This document shows, piece by piece, positions 1-8,045 of a DNA stretch of 64,000 nucleotides. Made by a program: the position numbers and the translations under genes. Numbering within the stretch: the first letter of the stretch is position 1; each line of letters opens with the position of its first letter. The notes below the pieces were generated by a model, which saw nothing but the letters and a program-made list of their open reading frames with translations, did not search any database and was not told the origin of the DNA. Source of the DNA: an uncultured Lachnospiraceae bacterium (GTDB taxonomy: Bacteria > Bacillota > Clostridia > Lachnospirales > Lachnospiraceae); assembly GCA_947053345.1 (NCBI GenBank), contig CAMRSM010000001.1:1-64000 (forward strand), in the 5' to 3' direction.

Positions 1-152
1 AGGTCTGAGGGTTTATAGGTATCCCTTGAACAACCTAAATACATTATACAAGGAGTGTGCAGAGGATCCTTGTGACAGGGACGAAAATATGCAACCAAAA
101 TCATGTCCTAGCTTTTGGCTGTTATATAAAGAGGTCTAAATAATCTGCTTGA

Positions 153-266
153 CTAATCTGCCATGTATTGGATATGGGGCAAGAGAAAGAATCGTCGGTG
201 ATCCGGATGTGTATTCCGGACGTTGAATTGCACAAGGTAAAAGAATTGCTTGATGGAATTGTGTGA
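153..266 (+). pseudogene. possible C-terminal remnant of an unknown protein
   Basis: Open frame after a stop at 150-152, ending with TGA at 264-266; its only internal ATG (174) would give 30 residues. The end of the frame (IPDVELHKVKELLDGIV) reads like a genuine amphipathic protein C-terminus and lies 15 bases before a strong terminator, so it may be the tail of a gene broken by the upstream stop or by the window edge. No family is recognised. The rest of 1-152 holds no convincing gene in any frame. Confidence 0.25.
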
Positions 267-281
267 GTATCTTATATATAA

Positions 282-327
282 GGGAAGCGCAAAGCCTGCA
301 TAAATAAGGCTTTGCGCTTCCCGTTTT
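282..327. terminator. intrinsic terminator, bidirectional
   Basis: Perfect 16-bp stem (282-297 with 307-322), 9-base loop, followed by GTTTT on the plus strand. It can end anything reading in from the left and also the minus-strand ABC-F gene whose stop is at 359. Confidence 0.8.
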
Positions 328-358
328 CAAAATCATAAATGGATTTAATAATTCCGTC

Positions 359-1915
359 TCAGGAAAGTTTTAATGTCCAACTGCTGCCGTCGATGACGCG
401 GGTTGCGAAGCTTTCATAAAAGTCCGGTTCGTGGCAGATCAAAAGGATGCTCCCGCCGTATGCGGTAAGTGCGCGTTTTAGCTCGTCCTTTGCATCCACA
501 TCCAGATGGTTGGTCGGCTCGTCGAGCAGCAGGAAATTTGTCTCGCGGTTGATGAGCTTGCACAGGCGCACTTTTGCCTGCTCGCCGCCGGAGAGGACGC
601 GCACCTGGCTTTCGATATGTTTCGTTGTCAGCCCGCATTTTGCGAGGGCGGAGCGCACTTCGTACTGCGTCCAGGAAGGGTATTCACACCAGAGCTCCTC
701 AATGCAGGTATTGTTTTTTGCACCGGTCATTTCCTGCTCAAAATATCCTTGGTATAGGTAGTCGCCGAGGACGACGCGGCCTTGTAGGGCGGGAACCAGC
801 CCGATGATGCTTTTGAGCAGCGTGGTCTTACCAATGCCGTTCGCGCCGCGCAGGACAAGCTTTTCCCCGCGCTCCATCGAGAAAGTCAGGGGCTTTGAGA
901 GTGCTTCTTCATAGCCGATGACAAGCTGCTCGGCAGAGAAGACATAGCGGGAGGAGGCGCGGGCTTCCCGGAAACGGAATTCCGGTTTCGGCTTTTCTTT
1001 TGCCAGTTCGATCACTTCCATCTTGTCCAACTTTTTTTGGCGCGACATTGCCATGTTGCGTGTCGCCACGCGTGCCTTGTTGCGTGCAACAAAATCCTGT
1101 AATTCGCTGATTTCCTGTTGCTGCTTTTTATATGCGGCCTCCAGCTGGCTTTTCTTTACCTCATAAACTTCTTTAAATTTGTCATAGTTGCCGACGTAGC
1201 GGTTTAATTCTCCATTCTCCATATGATAGATCAGGTTGACGACACTGTTTAAGAACGGGATATCGTGGGATATGAGGATAAAGGCATTTTCATAATCATT
1301 TAAGTAGCGTTTCAGCCATTCGATATGCTCTGTATCAAGATAATTTGTGGGCTCGTCGAGCAAAAGTATGTCCGGTTTTTCGAGCAATAGTTTTGCGAGA
1401 AGGATTTTTGTGCGTTGTCCTCCGGAAAGCTCGGTCACGTCGCGGAAAAGTCCAAGCTCGTTTAAACCGAAGGCGCGGGCGACTTCTTCCACTTTACTGT
1501 CAATATTGTAAAAGTCATGTGCCTCAAGATGCTCTTGGATTTCGGAAAATTCTTCCATCATTGCGGCGAGTGCCGTCTCATTGGCATCTCCCATCTGCGT
1601 ACAAAGTTCGTTCATGTGCGCTTCCAGTTCATAGAGATAGCCGAAAGCTGATGCCAGAACGTCGCGGACCGTCATGCCCTTTTCCAGAACCGCGTGCTGG
1701 TCAAGATAGCCCGCCCGCACATTTTTCGCCCATTCCACCGTGCCCTCATCCGGCATCAGGTCTCCTGTTACAACATTTAGGAAGGTGGATTTTCCCTCGC
1801 CGTTTGCACCGACCAACCCGATGTGTTCCCCTTTTAAGAGGCGGAAGGAAACATCGTTGAAAATGGTGCGGTCGCCGAAGCCGTGATTTAGGTGTTCCAC
1901 ATTTAATATGCTCAT
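359..1915 (-). CDS. ABC-F family ATP-binding protein
   Basis: Soluble twin-ATPase of the ABC-F family, 518 residues, no membrane segments. Domain 1 has Walker A GANGEGKST (residues 36-44), signature LSGGQ and Walker B ILLLDEPTNYLD; domain 2 has GANGIGKTT, LSGGEQAK and FLLLDEPTNHLD. Between them lies a basic, helical linker (rich in K, Q, R; about residues 240-310) typical of the P-site tRNA interaction motif. ABC-F proteins act on the ribosome E site as translation factors or as protection against ribosome-targeting antibiotics; the linker style (FVARNKARVATR) resembles the YkpA/YbiT housekeeping branch rather than a short-lived resistance factor, but this is inference. Start taken at the ATG at 1915, preceded by AAGAAAGGA; an in-frame ATG at 1984 would add 23 unlikely residues. 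Monocistronic, with its own promoter and terminator. Confidence 0.93.
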   Translation of the reverse strand: MSILNVEHLNHGFGDRTIFNDVSFRLLKGEHIGLVGANGEGKSTFLNVVTGDLMPDEGTVEWAKNVRAGYLDQHAVLEKGMTVRDVLASAFGYLYELEAHMNELCTQMGDANETALAAMMEEFSEIQEHLEAHDFYNIDSKVEEVARAFGLNELGLFRDVTELSGGQRTKILLAKLLLEKPDILLLDEPTNYLDTEHIEWLKRYLNDYENAFILISHDIPFLNSVVNLIYHMENGELNRYVGNYDKFKEVYEVKKSQLEAAYKKQQQEISELQDFVARNKARVATRNMAMSRQKKLDKMEVIELAKEKPKPEFRFREARASSRYVFSAEQLVIGYEEALSKPLTFSMERGEKLVLRGANGIGKTTLLKSIIGLVPALQGRVVLGDYLYQGYFEQEMTGAKNNTCIEELWCEYPSWTQYEVRSALAKCGLTTKHIESQVRVLSGGEQAKVRLCKLINRETNFLLLDEPTNHLDVDAKDELKRALTAYGGSILLICHEPDFYESFATRVIDGSSWTLKLS

Positions 1916-1984
1916 TTTAAAATGATCCTTTCTTAATATAACAGTCCCGCAAAAGTCATCCCGGTATATTCCGCGCCAAAGCAT

Positions 1985-2011
1985 GTTTCTGCCTGCAGGT
2001 CTGCCAGAAAC
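1985..2011 (-). promoter_or_regulatory. hairpin in the ABC-F gene leader
   Basis: Inverted repeat GTTTCTG (1985-1991) with CAGAAAC (2005-2011), with a palindromic CCTGCAGG core, inside the roughly 150-base untranslated leader between the promoter and the ABC-F start. There is no U-run after it on the minus strand, so it is not a simple terminator. Leaders of ABC-F genes are often regulatory; whether this one is, is unknown. Confidence 0.4.
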
Positions 2012-2073
2012 ACACTTCCAGTGCAGCCCGTGTTTTTGCCGGCTTGCAGCTTTGCGAAGAAAGCAGTAATCTC

Positions 2074-2102
2074 ATTTTAACAGATGCATGGGTAAATCAC
2101 AA
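2074..2102 (-). promoter_or_regulatory. sigma-A promoter of the ABC-F gene
   Basis: Reading the minus strand: -35 TTGTGA (2102-2097), 17-base spacer, -10 TAAAAT (2079-2074). Good match to the vegetative consensus with ideal spacing. Confidence 0.6.
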
Positions 2103-2206
2103 CAAATTTTAAAGAAATCCGTATAGTTTTGAAAAGAGCAGGCATAATAAGCTATGTACCAAATATCAGAAGGAAGCGCGGGATAAGCGCGGAATGGAGG
2201 AAAAAC

Positions 2207-2386
2207 ATGAGTACAGAGAATAACACAAACAAGAATAACAGCCAGAACAGTTCTCAGAACAGCTCCCAGAACAAGAGCTCGAACTGCAGCAATTCCACAA
2301 GGAATTCGGAGTCCCAGAACAAGACTTCGAACAAGACGGGCAACCGCACTTCGAACAAGACCTCGAACAGCTACGAGAACGAGTAA
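2207..2386 (+). CDS. small Asn/Ser-rich low-complexity protein
   Basis: A 59-residue protein made almost wholly of N, S, T, Q, K and E, with a single Cys and a single Tyr and no hydrophobic segment. Repeated short units such as SQN, SSQN and TSNKT are visible, mirrored in DNA by repeats of CAGAACAG. The start is well supported: ATG at 2207 preceded by GGAGG with a 6-base gap. It is followed by a strong terminator at 2485-2516, so it looks like a real single-gene unit. No family is recognised; composition suggests an intrinsically disordered, soluble peptide. Possible roles (spore-coat or core filler, surface peptide) are speculation. No export signal is seen. Confidence 0.6.
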   Translation: MSTENNTNKNNSQNSSQNSSQNKSSNCSNSTRNSESQNKTSNKTGNRTSNKTSNSYENE

Positions 2387-2461
2387 GTTTACCCGAAACG
2401 CAATGTTTGCAGGACATCGTTGGAAAAGTGGTATCCGCATGATATATCCTGCTTGCAGGGC

Positions 2462-2531
2462 ATGGGCATAAACGCGCAAAAATTCAGCCTAGGCAAAATG
2501 CCGCGGCTGTTTTTTGCGTGTTTATGCCCAT
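2462..2531. terminator. terminator nested in a long 70-base hairpin
   Basis: Inner hairpin CAGCC(2485-2489)/GGCTG(2505-2509) with GGC/GCC, loop AAAAT, followed by six Ts (2510-2515): a classic terminator. It is enclosed in an outer 21-bp stem (2462-2482 with 2511-2531, one G-U pair) that includes the A-tract and T-tract. The rest of 2387-2746 carries no gene that I can support apart from the weak upstream extension of the next frame. Confidence 0.75.
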
Positions 2532-2746
2532 ACATATTGCGCGCATGCCGCCAGTCCGCCGGCTGTATTGGTGATGCAGCATCCGTGGAGACATTCGGGG
2601 AGGTTCCGTAACCATCCTTCCCCTGCCCGCATAAACTATATCAGGGTGTGCCAGAACATGTGATCTTGGCTCTTTTCCCTGTGAAAAACGTTTTCGGGTA
2701 CATCTTGGCAGATGGTGAAGAATCTAAAAGCAGGAGGTGGGACACC

Positions 2747-3088
2747 TTGGAGGAACAAAATACGCAGTTGTATGAGTTTTTGGAACGGCTGGGAAAACCC
2801 GGCTGTATTTTTATAGACCTGCGGACACCGCAGGAATTCAGGGAAGGGCATCTTGCGGGGGCAGTCAATATTCCGTATGACGACCTTGCAAAGAAAAAGA
2901 GCCGTCTTCGCAGGCAGGATCAGCTTTTCCTATACTGTGACCGCGGCAATGTCAGCCTGATGGCATACAGGGATTTAAAACGCGACGGTTTTCAGGTTAC
3001 CAATCTCTGGGGCGGTGTATATGCCCTGGAAAAAGCATTTGGCAGTATGGACCAAAAATTCGTTGACATGGTCTGGAAAAAGAATTAG
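2747..3088 (+). CDS. rhodanese-like domain protein
   Basis: Single rhodanese domain of 113 residues. The fold hallmarks are present: IDLRTPQEFREGHLAGAVNIP near the N-terminus (given here in part as FREGHLAGA) and an active-site loop with a Cys, CDRGNVS, followed by the GFQVTNLWGG region. Such proteins carry persulfide sulfur on the Cys for sulfur transfer or detoxification; the physiological partner is not evident. Start: TTG at 2747 chosen because AGGAGGTG (2731-2738) sits 8 bases upstream; the frame is open to an ATG at 2648 but that has no ribosome site. It precedes a methyltransferase gene by 57 bases and may be co-transcribed with it. Confidence 0.85.
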   Translation: MEEQNTQLYEFLERLGKPGCIFIDLRTPQEFREGHLAGAVNIPYDDLAKKKSRLRRQDQLFLYCDRGNVSLMAYRDLKRDGFQVTNLWGGVYALEKAFGSMDQKFVDMVWKKN

Positions 3089-3145
3089 AATACAGGAAAG
3101 AAATTGAAATGAAAATAAGTTCACGAAGGACGGAACGGAGGAAAT

Positions 3146-4318
3146 GTGGCGATTTACGAATATGTATCACCGTGCCATTTTGGCTTGGAAGCGGTGTTAA
3201 AAAAGGAGATTACGGAGCTTGGGCTTGAGATCGTTTCGGTAGAAGACGGGCGGGTGACGTACCGCGGCGGCGAGGGTGCAGTTGCCCGTGCCAATACTTT
3301 TTTGCGCACGACGGAGCGCGTGCTGCTGCTTGTGGCAAAATTTAAGGCGGAAACTTTCGATGAACTGTTTGAGAAGACAAAGGCACTGCCGTGGGAAGAT
3401 TTCATCCCGAGGGATGGGAAATTCTGGGTTGCTAAAGCGACTTCGGTCAAAAGTAAGCTTTTCAGCCCTTCGGACATTCAGTCCATCATGAAAAAGGCAG
3501 TGGTGGAGCGCCTAAAACAGAAATATCATCAGGACTGGTTTGCCGAGACCGGGGCGGGTTATCCGATCCGCGTCACGATCATGAAAGATGAGGTTGCCGT
3601 CGGGATTGACACATCAGGGGAATCCCTGCACAAACGGGGATACCGCAGGCTGGCGAGCAGGGCACCGCTCACGGAGACCCTCGCCGCGGCGCTGATTGCC
3701 CTGACCCCGTGGAAAAAGGACAGGGTTTTGGTTGACCCGTTCTGCGGCAGCGGCACGATACCGATCGAGGCGGCGATGATGGGACAAAATATAGCACCGG
3801 GCAGGAAGCGCACCTTTTTGGCGGAACAGTGGAAAAATCTGATTCCGGCGATGCATTTCGCGAGGGCGCGCGAAGAAGCGGACGATATGGTGCTGCGCGA
3901 TGTCACGCTGAGTATCCAGGGATATGATATCGACCGCGATATCGTGGACGCGGCGAGGCAGAACGCGATACTTGCAGGGGTGGATGGGCAGATCCATTTT
4001 CAGGCAAAGCCGGTCGCCGAACTTTCCAGCCCAAAGAAATTCGGCTTTATCGTCACAAACCCGCCGTACGGGGAGCGGATGGAGGAAAAGACGGCGATGC
4101 CTGCACTTTACCGGGAGATTGGGGAGACGTTCGCAAAGCTTGATACATGGTCGTATTATATCATAACGGGCTTTGAGGACGCACAGAAATATATCGGCAG
4201 GAAAGCGGACAAGAACCGCAAGATATATAACGGAATGATGAAAACATATTTCTACCAGTTCCAAGGGCCAAAGCCGCCCAAAGGTGGGAAGGCAGACCGG
4301 GCGGAAAGCAGGTTGTGA
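3146..4318 (+). CDS. THUMP-domain class I SAM-dependent rRNA methyltransferase (RlmL/YpsC type)
   Basis: 390 residues: N-terminal ferredoxin-like/THUMP region (about 1-160) followed by a Rossmann methyltransferase. The SAM motif DPFCGSGTIPIEAA (around residue 197) and the amino-methyltransferase catalytic motif NPPYGER (around 300) identify an N2-guanine methyltransferase of the RlmL/YpsC group, which in E. coli forms m2G2445 of 23S rRNA. It lacks the second methyltransferase domain of proteobacterial RlmKL, as is normal for Firmicutes. Start: GTG at 3146 with GGAGG 4 bases upstream. The exact modified base is inferred from the family. Confidence 0.9.
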   Translation: MAIYEYVSPCHFGLEAVLKKEITELGLEIVSVEDGRVTYRGGEGAVARANTFLRTTERVLLLVAKFKAETFDELFEKTKALPWEDFIPRDGKFWVAKATSVKSKLFSPSDIQSIMKKAVVERLKQKYHQDWFAETGAGYPIRVTIMKDEVAVGIDTSGESLHKRGYRRLASRAPLTETLAAALIALTPWKKDRVLVDPFCGSGTIPIEAAMMGQNIAPGRKRTFLAEQWKNLIPAMHFARAREEADDMVLRDVTLSIQGYDIDRDIVDAARQNAILAGVDGQIHFQAKPVAELSSPKKFGFIVTNPPYGERMEEKTAMPALYREIGETFAKLDTWSYYIITGFEDAQKYIGRKADKNRKIYNGMMKTYFYQFQGPKPPKGGKADRAESRL

Positions 4319-4358
4319 TTGTTCTGGGTAGATGCAGAAGCGTTCCAAAAAAGAATCC

Positions 4359-4412
4359 GTCAGCCAGGCAGTTGTTTTTCGCATATTCCTGCGGAACAAC
4401 TGCCTGGCTGAC
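4359..4412. terminator. bidirectional terminator between convergent genes
   Basis: 18-bp perfect stem (4359-4376 with 4395-4412). On the minus strand it is followed by GGATTCTTTTTT and on the plus strand by a T-rich stretch, so it can end both the methyltransferase gene and the minus-strand hydrolase. Confidence 0.85.
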
Positions 4413-4415
4413 AGG

Positions 4416-5390
4416 TTAGTTTGTCTTGTTATTTTTTTTGGCAGGGGCAGGGTTTCCACCCTGTTTTTTTGTACATACCTGTTCGATAAACTGTAAAATA
4501 TCACCCATGATCTCTTTGCGGTTCAGCTCATTTAACAATTCGTGGCGGCAATTTTCATAGAGGATACAGTCCGTGTTTTCATATCCAAGTTTTTTGTACA
4601 GGTCAAGCAGGCGGATGATCTCATCCCCGTAGCGGCTGACGGGATCCTTGTCCCCGGAGATCAGCAAAATCGGCAGGTTCTTCGGTGTGTTGCGGATATT
4701 CGCGGGCTTTGTGACATAAGTACCAAGCTTTACGAGGTCGCGGTAAAAGCCGGCGGTACAGATAAACCCGCAATAAGGGTCGTTCATGTAGAGACCGACC
4801 GCGGCCTGGCTGCGCGTGAGCCAGTCGTTTGCGGTGCGCTCGGAAAGTGCGGTGTACTGCTTGCGTTCAAAGAGCGCATGGTTGAGCCAAGGGGAGAGGT
4901 GGCGCTTCCCTTTCAAAAGGCAGACAAGGGACGTGGCGATGAGGCCCGCCGCAGAATCTGCGGAGGATGGGGCGGTCGAGCCGGAAAAAATAGCCGCGTC
5001 GACGAGATTGCTGTACTCGGTCGCGCCGCGTGCGACGAGGGAGCCCATGCTGTGCCCGAACAAGACCAGATATTTTCCCCGCTTTTGCTCGGACAGATAG
5101 CTTAAGACATCGACGGCATCCAGAATCAGCTTTTCCCAACCGTGTGTCTCCGCGATAAAGCCGAGCTCTTCTAATTTTTTGTCGGTCCCGTGCCCGCGGT
5201 GGTCGTACAAATATACATCATATCCGTTTTCGTTCAGAAAAAGCGTAAATTCCCGGTAGCGGTTATGGTGTTCCGCCATCCCGTGAAGAACCAGTACCGT
5301 ACCTTTTACTTCGGTGTTATCGGTAAAAAAGGGATAGAGAGTTGTTGTATATCCATCGTCATGTATTAAAAGCAGTTCTTCCTGTTTCAT
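4416..5390 (-). CDS. alpha/beta hydrolase, monoacylglycerol lipase / lysophospholipase type
   Basis: 324-residue serine hydrolase of the Hydrolase_4 (PldB/MGL-like) family. Oxyanion-loop motif LHGMAEHHNRY (residues 35-45), nucleophile elbow GHSMGS with Ser114, acid residue in SGDKDPVSRYG and a C-terminal His in CRHELLNE complete the triad. No signal peptide, so it probably acts in the cytoplasm on monoacylglycerols or lysophospholipids. The start at 5390 has GAGGAA upstream; the frame extends 19 residues further but without better support. The C-terminus is a Lys/Asn-rich tail (KKNNKTN). Transcribed alone, divergent from pyrE. Confidence 0.88.
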   Translation of the reverse strand: MKQEELLLIHDDGYTTTLYPFFTDNTEVKGTVLVLHGMAEHHNRYREFTLFLNENGYDVYLYDHRGHGTDKKLEELGFIAETHGWEKLILDAVDVLSYLSEQKRGKYLVLFGHSMGSLVARGATEYSNLVDAAIFSGSTAPSSADSAAGLIATSLVCLLKGKRHLSPWLNHALFERKQYTALSERTANDWLTRSQAAVGLYMNDPYCGFICTAGFYRDLVKLGTYVTKPANIRNTPKNLPILLISGDKDPVSRYGDEIIRLLDLYKKLGYENTDCILYENCRHELLNELNRKEIMGDILQFIEQVCTKKQGGNPAPAKKNNKTN

Positions 5391-5461
5391 GTATTCCTCG
5401 CATTCTGCCCAGGCGGCAAAAATTTTCCTAAAGTGACCCACGGTCACGATTTTGTTTTAAT

Positions 5462-5490
5462 ATTGTACCAGATAATTGGAAAAAAGGCAA
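5462..5490 (-). promoter_or_regulatory. sigma-A promoter of the hydrolase gene
   Basis: Minus strand: -35 TTGCCT (5490-5485), 17-base spacer ending TGG (extended -10), -10 TACAAT (5467-5462). It is divergent from the pyrE promoter, 32 bases away. Confidence 0.6.
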
Positions 5491-5521
5491 TCCGCTTTCC
5501 GCAGGAAATGATTTTTCTTCG

Positions 5522-5550
5522 TTGAAAACAGAAGGATATTGTGGTAAAAT
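5522..5550 (+). promoter_or_regulatory. sigma-A promoter of pyrE
   Basis: -35 TTGAAA (5522-5527), 17-base spacer, -10 TAAAAT (5545-5550), about 70 bases before the pyrE start. No PyrR-type attenuator hairpin is seen in the short leader. Confidence 0.65.
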
Positions 5551-5622
5551 TGGAAGCGGGTGTATGGCCGGGCAGCGGCAGATGGGTATTACCGAAAGAA
5601 AACAAAGGAGGTTTTACAGCAT

Positions 5623-6297
5623 ATGGAGCAGTACAAACAGGAATTCATCAACTTTATGGTGGAAGCGAATGTGTTAAAATTCGGAGATTTTACCTTAAAG
5701 AGCGGCAGGAAATCCCCGTTTTTCATGAATGCGGGCGCGTATGTGACAGGCAGCCAGTTAAGGAAACTTGGGGAATATTATGCCAGGGCAATCCATGACC
5801 ATTATGGTTTGGATTTTGATGTATTGTTCGGGCCGGCATACAAGGGAATCCCGCTTGCGGTCGCAACTTCGATGGCGATCAGTGAACTTTATGGCGTTGA
5901 TATCCGGTATTGCTCAAACCGCAAGGAGGCGAAGGATCACGGGGATACCGGTATTTTGCTCGGCAGTTCCATAAAGGACGGTGACCGCATTGTAATCATT
6001 GAGGATGTGACGACTTCCGGAAAATCCATCGAGGAGACCTTCCCGATCATGAAAGCGCAGGGGGATGTCAGCATCAGGGGGCTTATGGTATCCCTAAACC
6101 GCATGGAACGCGGGAAAGGGGAAAAGAGTGCCTTAGAGGAGATCACAGAGCTTTACGGCATCCCGGCAAACGCGATCGTGTCGATGGCGGATGTTGTGGA
6201 GCAGCTTTACAATAAAGAATGTGGCGGCAGGGTTGTGATCGACGATACCCTAAAGGCAGCAATCGACGCATATTATCAACAATATGGAGTAAAATAG
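5623..6297 (+). CDS. pyrE: orotate phosphoribosyltransferase
   Basis: Converts orotate and PRPP to OMP, the fifth step of pyrimidine synthesis. 224 residues. The PRPP-binding signature IVIIEDVTTSGKSIEE (about residues 124-139; VIIEDVTTSGKS core) and the preceding RKEAKDHG loop, whose Lys and His contact PRPP, are intact. Start ATG 5623 has AAAGGAGG at 5604-5611, a slightly long gap of 11. It is the first gene after a clear promoter; no other pyr gene is in the window, so the pathway is split on the chromosome. The genes that follow (small membrane protein, GH43, GH5) run in the same direction without an obvious terminator until 9592. Confidence 0.95.
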   Translation: MEQYKQEFINFMVEANVLKFGDFTLKSGRKSPFFMNAGAYVTGSQLRKLGEYYARAIHDHYGLDFDVLFGPAYKGIPLAVATSMAISELYGVDIRYCSNRKEAKDHGDTGILLGSSIKDGDRIVIIEDVTTSGKSIEETFPIMKAQGDVSIRGLMVSLNRMERGKGEKSALEEITELYGIPANAIVSMADVVEQLYNKECGGRVVIDDTLKAAIDAYYQQYGVK

Positions 6298-6325
6298 CCA
6301 GAGGCTTACATTGGAAAGAAAGGAC

Positions 6326-6487
6326 ATGGTGAATGGCATGGAAAAGGTTTACAAGGCAATGAAAATGGTCGGTGTGACCAACATCATCTTTGGGATCTTG
6401 ATGACGGTGTTCGGGGCGGTCATGGGGGCTTTTATGATCGTGGGCGGCGCGCGGCTTCTGCACCGCAAAAAGGATCTGACATTTTAA
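6326..6487 (+). CDS. small single-span membrane protein
   Basis: 53 residues (49 if started at the ATG at 6338). After a basic N-terminus (EKVYKAMKMVG) there is one hydrophobic segment of about 25 residues rich in Gly and Met (IIFGILMTVFGAVMGAFMIVGG), then a basic tail RLLHRKKDL. The glycine spacing suggests helix packing. It is too small for most gene callers. The Shine-Dalgarno is ambiguous: GAAAGGA lies too close to 6326, GGTGA suits 6338. It sits 28 bases after pyrE and 51 before the GH43 gene. Function unknown. Confidence 0.6.
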   Translation: MVNGMEKVYKAMKMVGVTNIIFGILMTVFGAVMGAFMIVGGARLLHRKKDLTF

Positions 6488-6538
6488 TCCTGCCCGGAGG
6501 GTGGCAGCTTTTTGGAGAATTGAGAGACGGAGGGGGAT

Positions 6539-8017
6539 ATGTCAAATCCATATTTGCCAAAATGGGAGTATATACCGGACGGGGAACCACGCGTGTTCGG
6601 CGACCGCATCTATGTCTATGGTTCGCATGACCGCGCGGGTTCCGATAAGTTCTGTGATTATGTGTTGAAATGCTGGAGTGCGCCTTTGGACGGGTTGGAC
6701 CACTGGGTGTGCCACGGTGACATTTTCCATACGAGGGTAGACCGCGACCACGCTTCGGACACGCCCTGGACGAAGGAAAACAATGAACTGTACGCGCCGG
6801 ATGTCATTGAGAAGGACGGAAAATACTATCTCTATGCCTACATTGTGGGCTCAATCGGCTGCGTGGCGGTGAGCGACCGGCCGCAAGGACCGTTTTCGCT
6901 GCTTTCGCAGTACCGTTATACAATTCCGGATGCCGTGTGCTGCAACGGATGGTTCATTGATCCGGGGGTTTTGGTGGACGACGACGGCAGGGTCTACATT
7001 TATTGCGGCTATGAGCGCTCTTTTATGGCGGAAGTCAATGCGGAAAACATGTATGAGATCCTGGACGGCAGCTGCATCGAGCATATTATCCCTTGCAGGC
7101 TGCCAAAGGAATGTGCGCCGGGAGTGGAAAAAGCCCCGGTTTCTTGCGGGCAGCCGGGTTCTGTCGGGGACGGGCGGAGCGCAAAATCAGCGAACCCGCC
7201 CACCGTGCCCGGGATGCCGGTCGCGGATTCCTACGGTTTTACGGAGGAAGAAAGCCTGTTTTTTGAAGCCTGCTCCCCGCGCAAGATCAACGGCATCTAC
7301 TACCTGATCTACTCGCCGAAGCGCGGCAGCCGTCTTGCGTACGCGACCTCGGACAAACCGACGGGTCCTTTTACCTACCGCGGGTTTATTGTGGATAACG
7401 GTGTGGACTATCCGGGCGGCAACGATCATGGTTCGGTGGCATGCATCCGCGGGCAGTGGTATGTTTTTTACCATCGTATGACAAACGGCACGATCATGTC
7501 GCGGCGCGGGTGCGCGGAGCGGATTGAATTTTTGCCGGACGGCACGATCGTCCCGGTGGAAATGACATCGCTCGGCTTTGCGGATGCGCTCTCGCCGTAC
7601 GAGATCACACCCGCGGAGGCGGCATGTGTCTTAAAGGGCGGCGCGTTTGTGACGGAGCACAATGTCTTTGAACGCGTTGTGACAAACATCCGGGACGGGG
7701 CGGTGATCGGTTACCGGTATTTTGATTTCGGGGACGATTTTTCGAGCCGGACAATGGAGTTTGCGGCAAAGACAGGCGGTTGTGGCTGTGATGCGGTCTT
7801 ACATATCTGGATTGACGGTGAGGACGGGGAATGTGGGCATGAGATCGGAAGCTGTGAGATCGGGCGCGACGGCGGGATCGTGAACTGTGTGACGCAGGCC
7901 GTGACCGGGCGGCACGCGCTGTATTTTACCGTGACCACGGGATATCATGGTTGGACGGGGGAGTTTTTTGCAGGCCGCACGCTGTTTGAACTGAAGGAAT
8001 TTGTATTTATGAAATAG
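6539..8017 (+). CDS. GH43 family glycosidase (arabinofuranosidase/xylosidase type) with C-terminal CBM6-like module
   Basis: 492 residues, no signal peptide, so cytoplasmic. The N-terminal five-bladed propeller starts with NPYLPKWEYIPDGEP and VYVYGSHD-like residues (IYVYGSHDRAG), includes the Asp of WFIDPGVLVDD and the FEACSPRKINGIYYLIYS block carrying the probable catalytic acid Glu. The last about 130 residues form a beta-rich module resembling family 6 carbohydrate-binding domains (HIWIDG, YHGWTGEFF). GH43 enzymes release arabinose or xylose from xylan-derived oligosaccharides. Oddity: a 35-residue Gly/Pro/Ser-rich insert (about residues 194-229, CGQPGSVGDGRSAKSANPP) precedes the acid loop. 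Start ATG 6539 follows CGGAGGGGG. It lies upstream of a GH5 gene with a 28-base gap, suggesting joint expression. Confidence 0.88.
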   Translation: MSNPYLPKWEYIPDGEPRVFGDRIYVYGSHDRAGSDKFCDYVLKCWSAPLDGLDHWVCHGDIFHTRVDRDHASDTPWTKENNELYAPDVIEKDGKYYLYAYIVGSIGCVAVSDRPQGPFSLLSQYRYTIPDAVCCNGWFIDPGVLVDDDGRVYIYCGYERSFMAEVNAENMYEILDGSCIEHIIPCRLPKECAPGVEKAPVSCGQPGSVGDGRSAKSANPPTVPGMPVADSYGFTEEESLFFEACSPRKINGIYYLIYSPKRGSRLAYATSDKPTGPFTYRGFIVDNGVDYPGGNDHGSVACIRGQWYVFYHRMTNGTIMSRRGCAERIEFLPDGTIVPVEMTSLGFADALSPYEITPAEAACVLKGGAFVTEHNVFERVVTNIRDGAVIGYRYFDFGDDFSSRTMEFAAKTGGCGCDAVLHIWIDGEDGECGHEIGSCEIGRDGGIVNCVTQAVTGRHALYFTVTTGYHGWTGEFFAGRTLFELKEFVFMK

Positions 8018-8045
8018 TATAAGGAGGCCGTTTACGGACGGCAGA

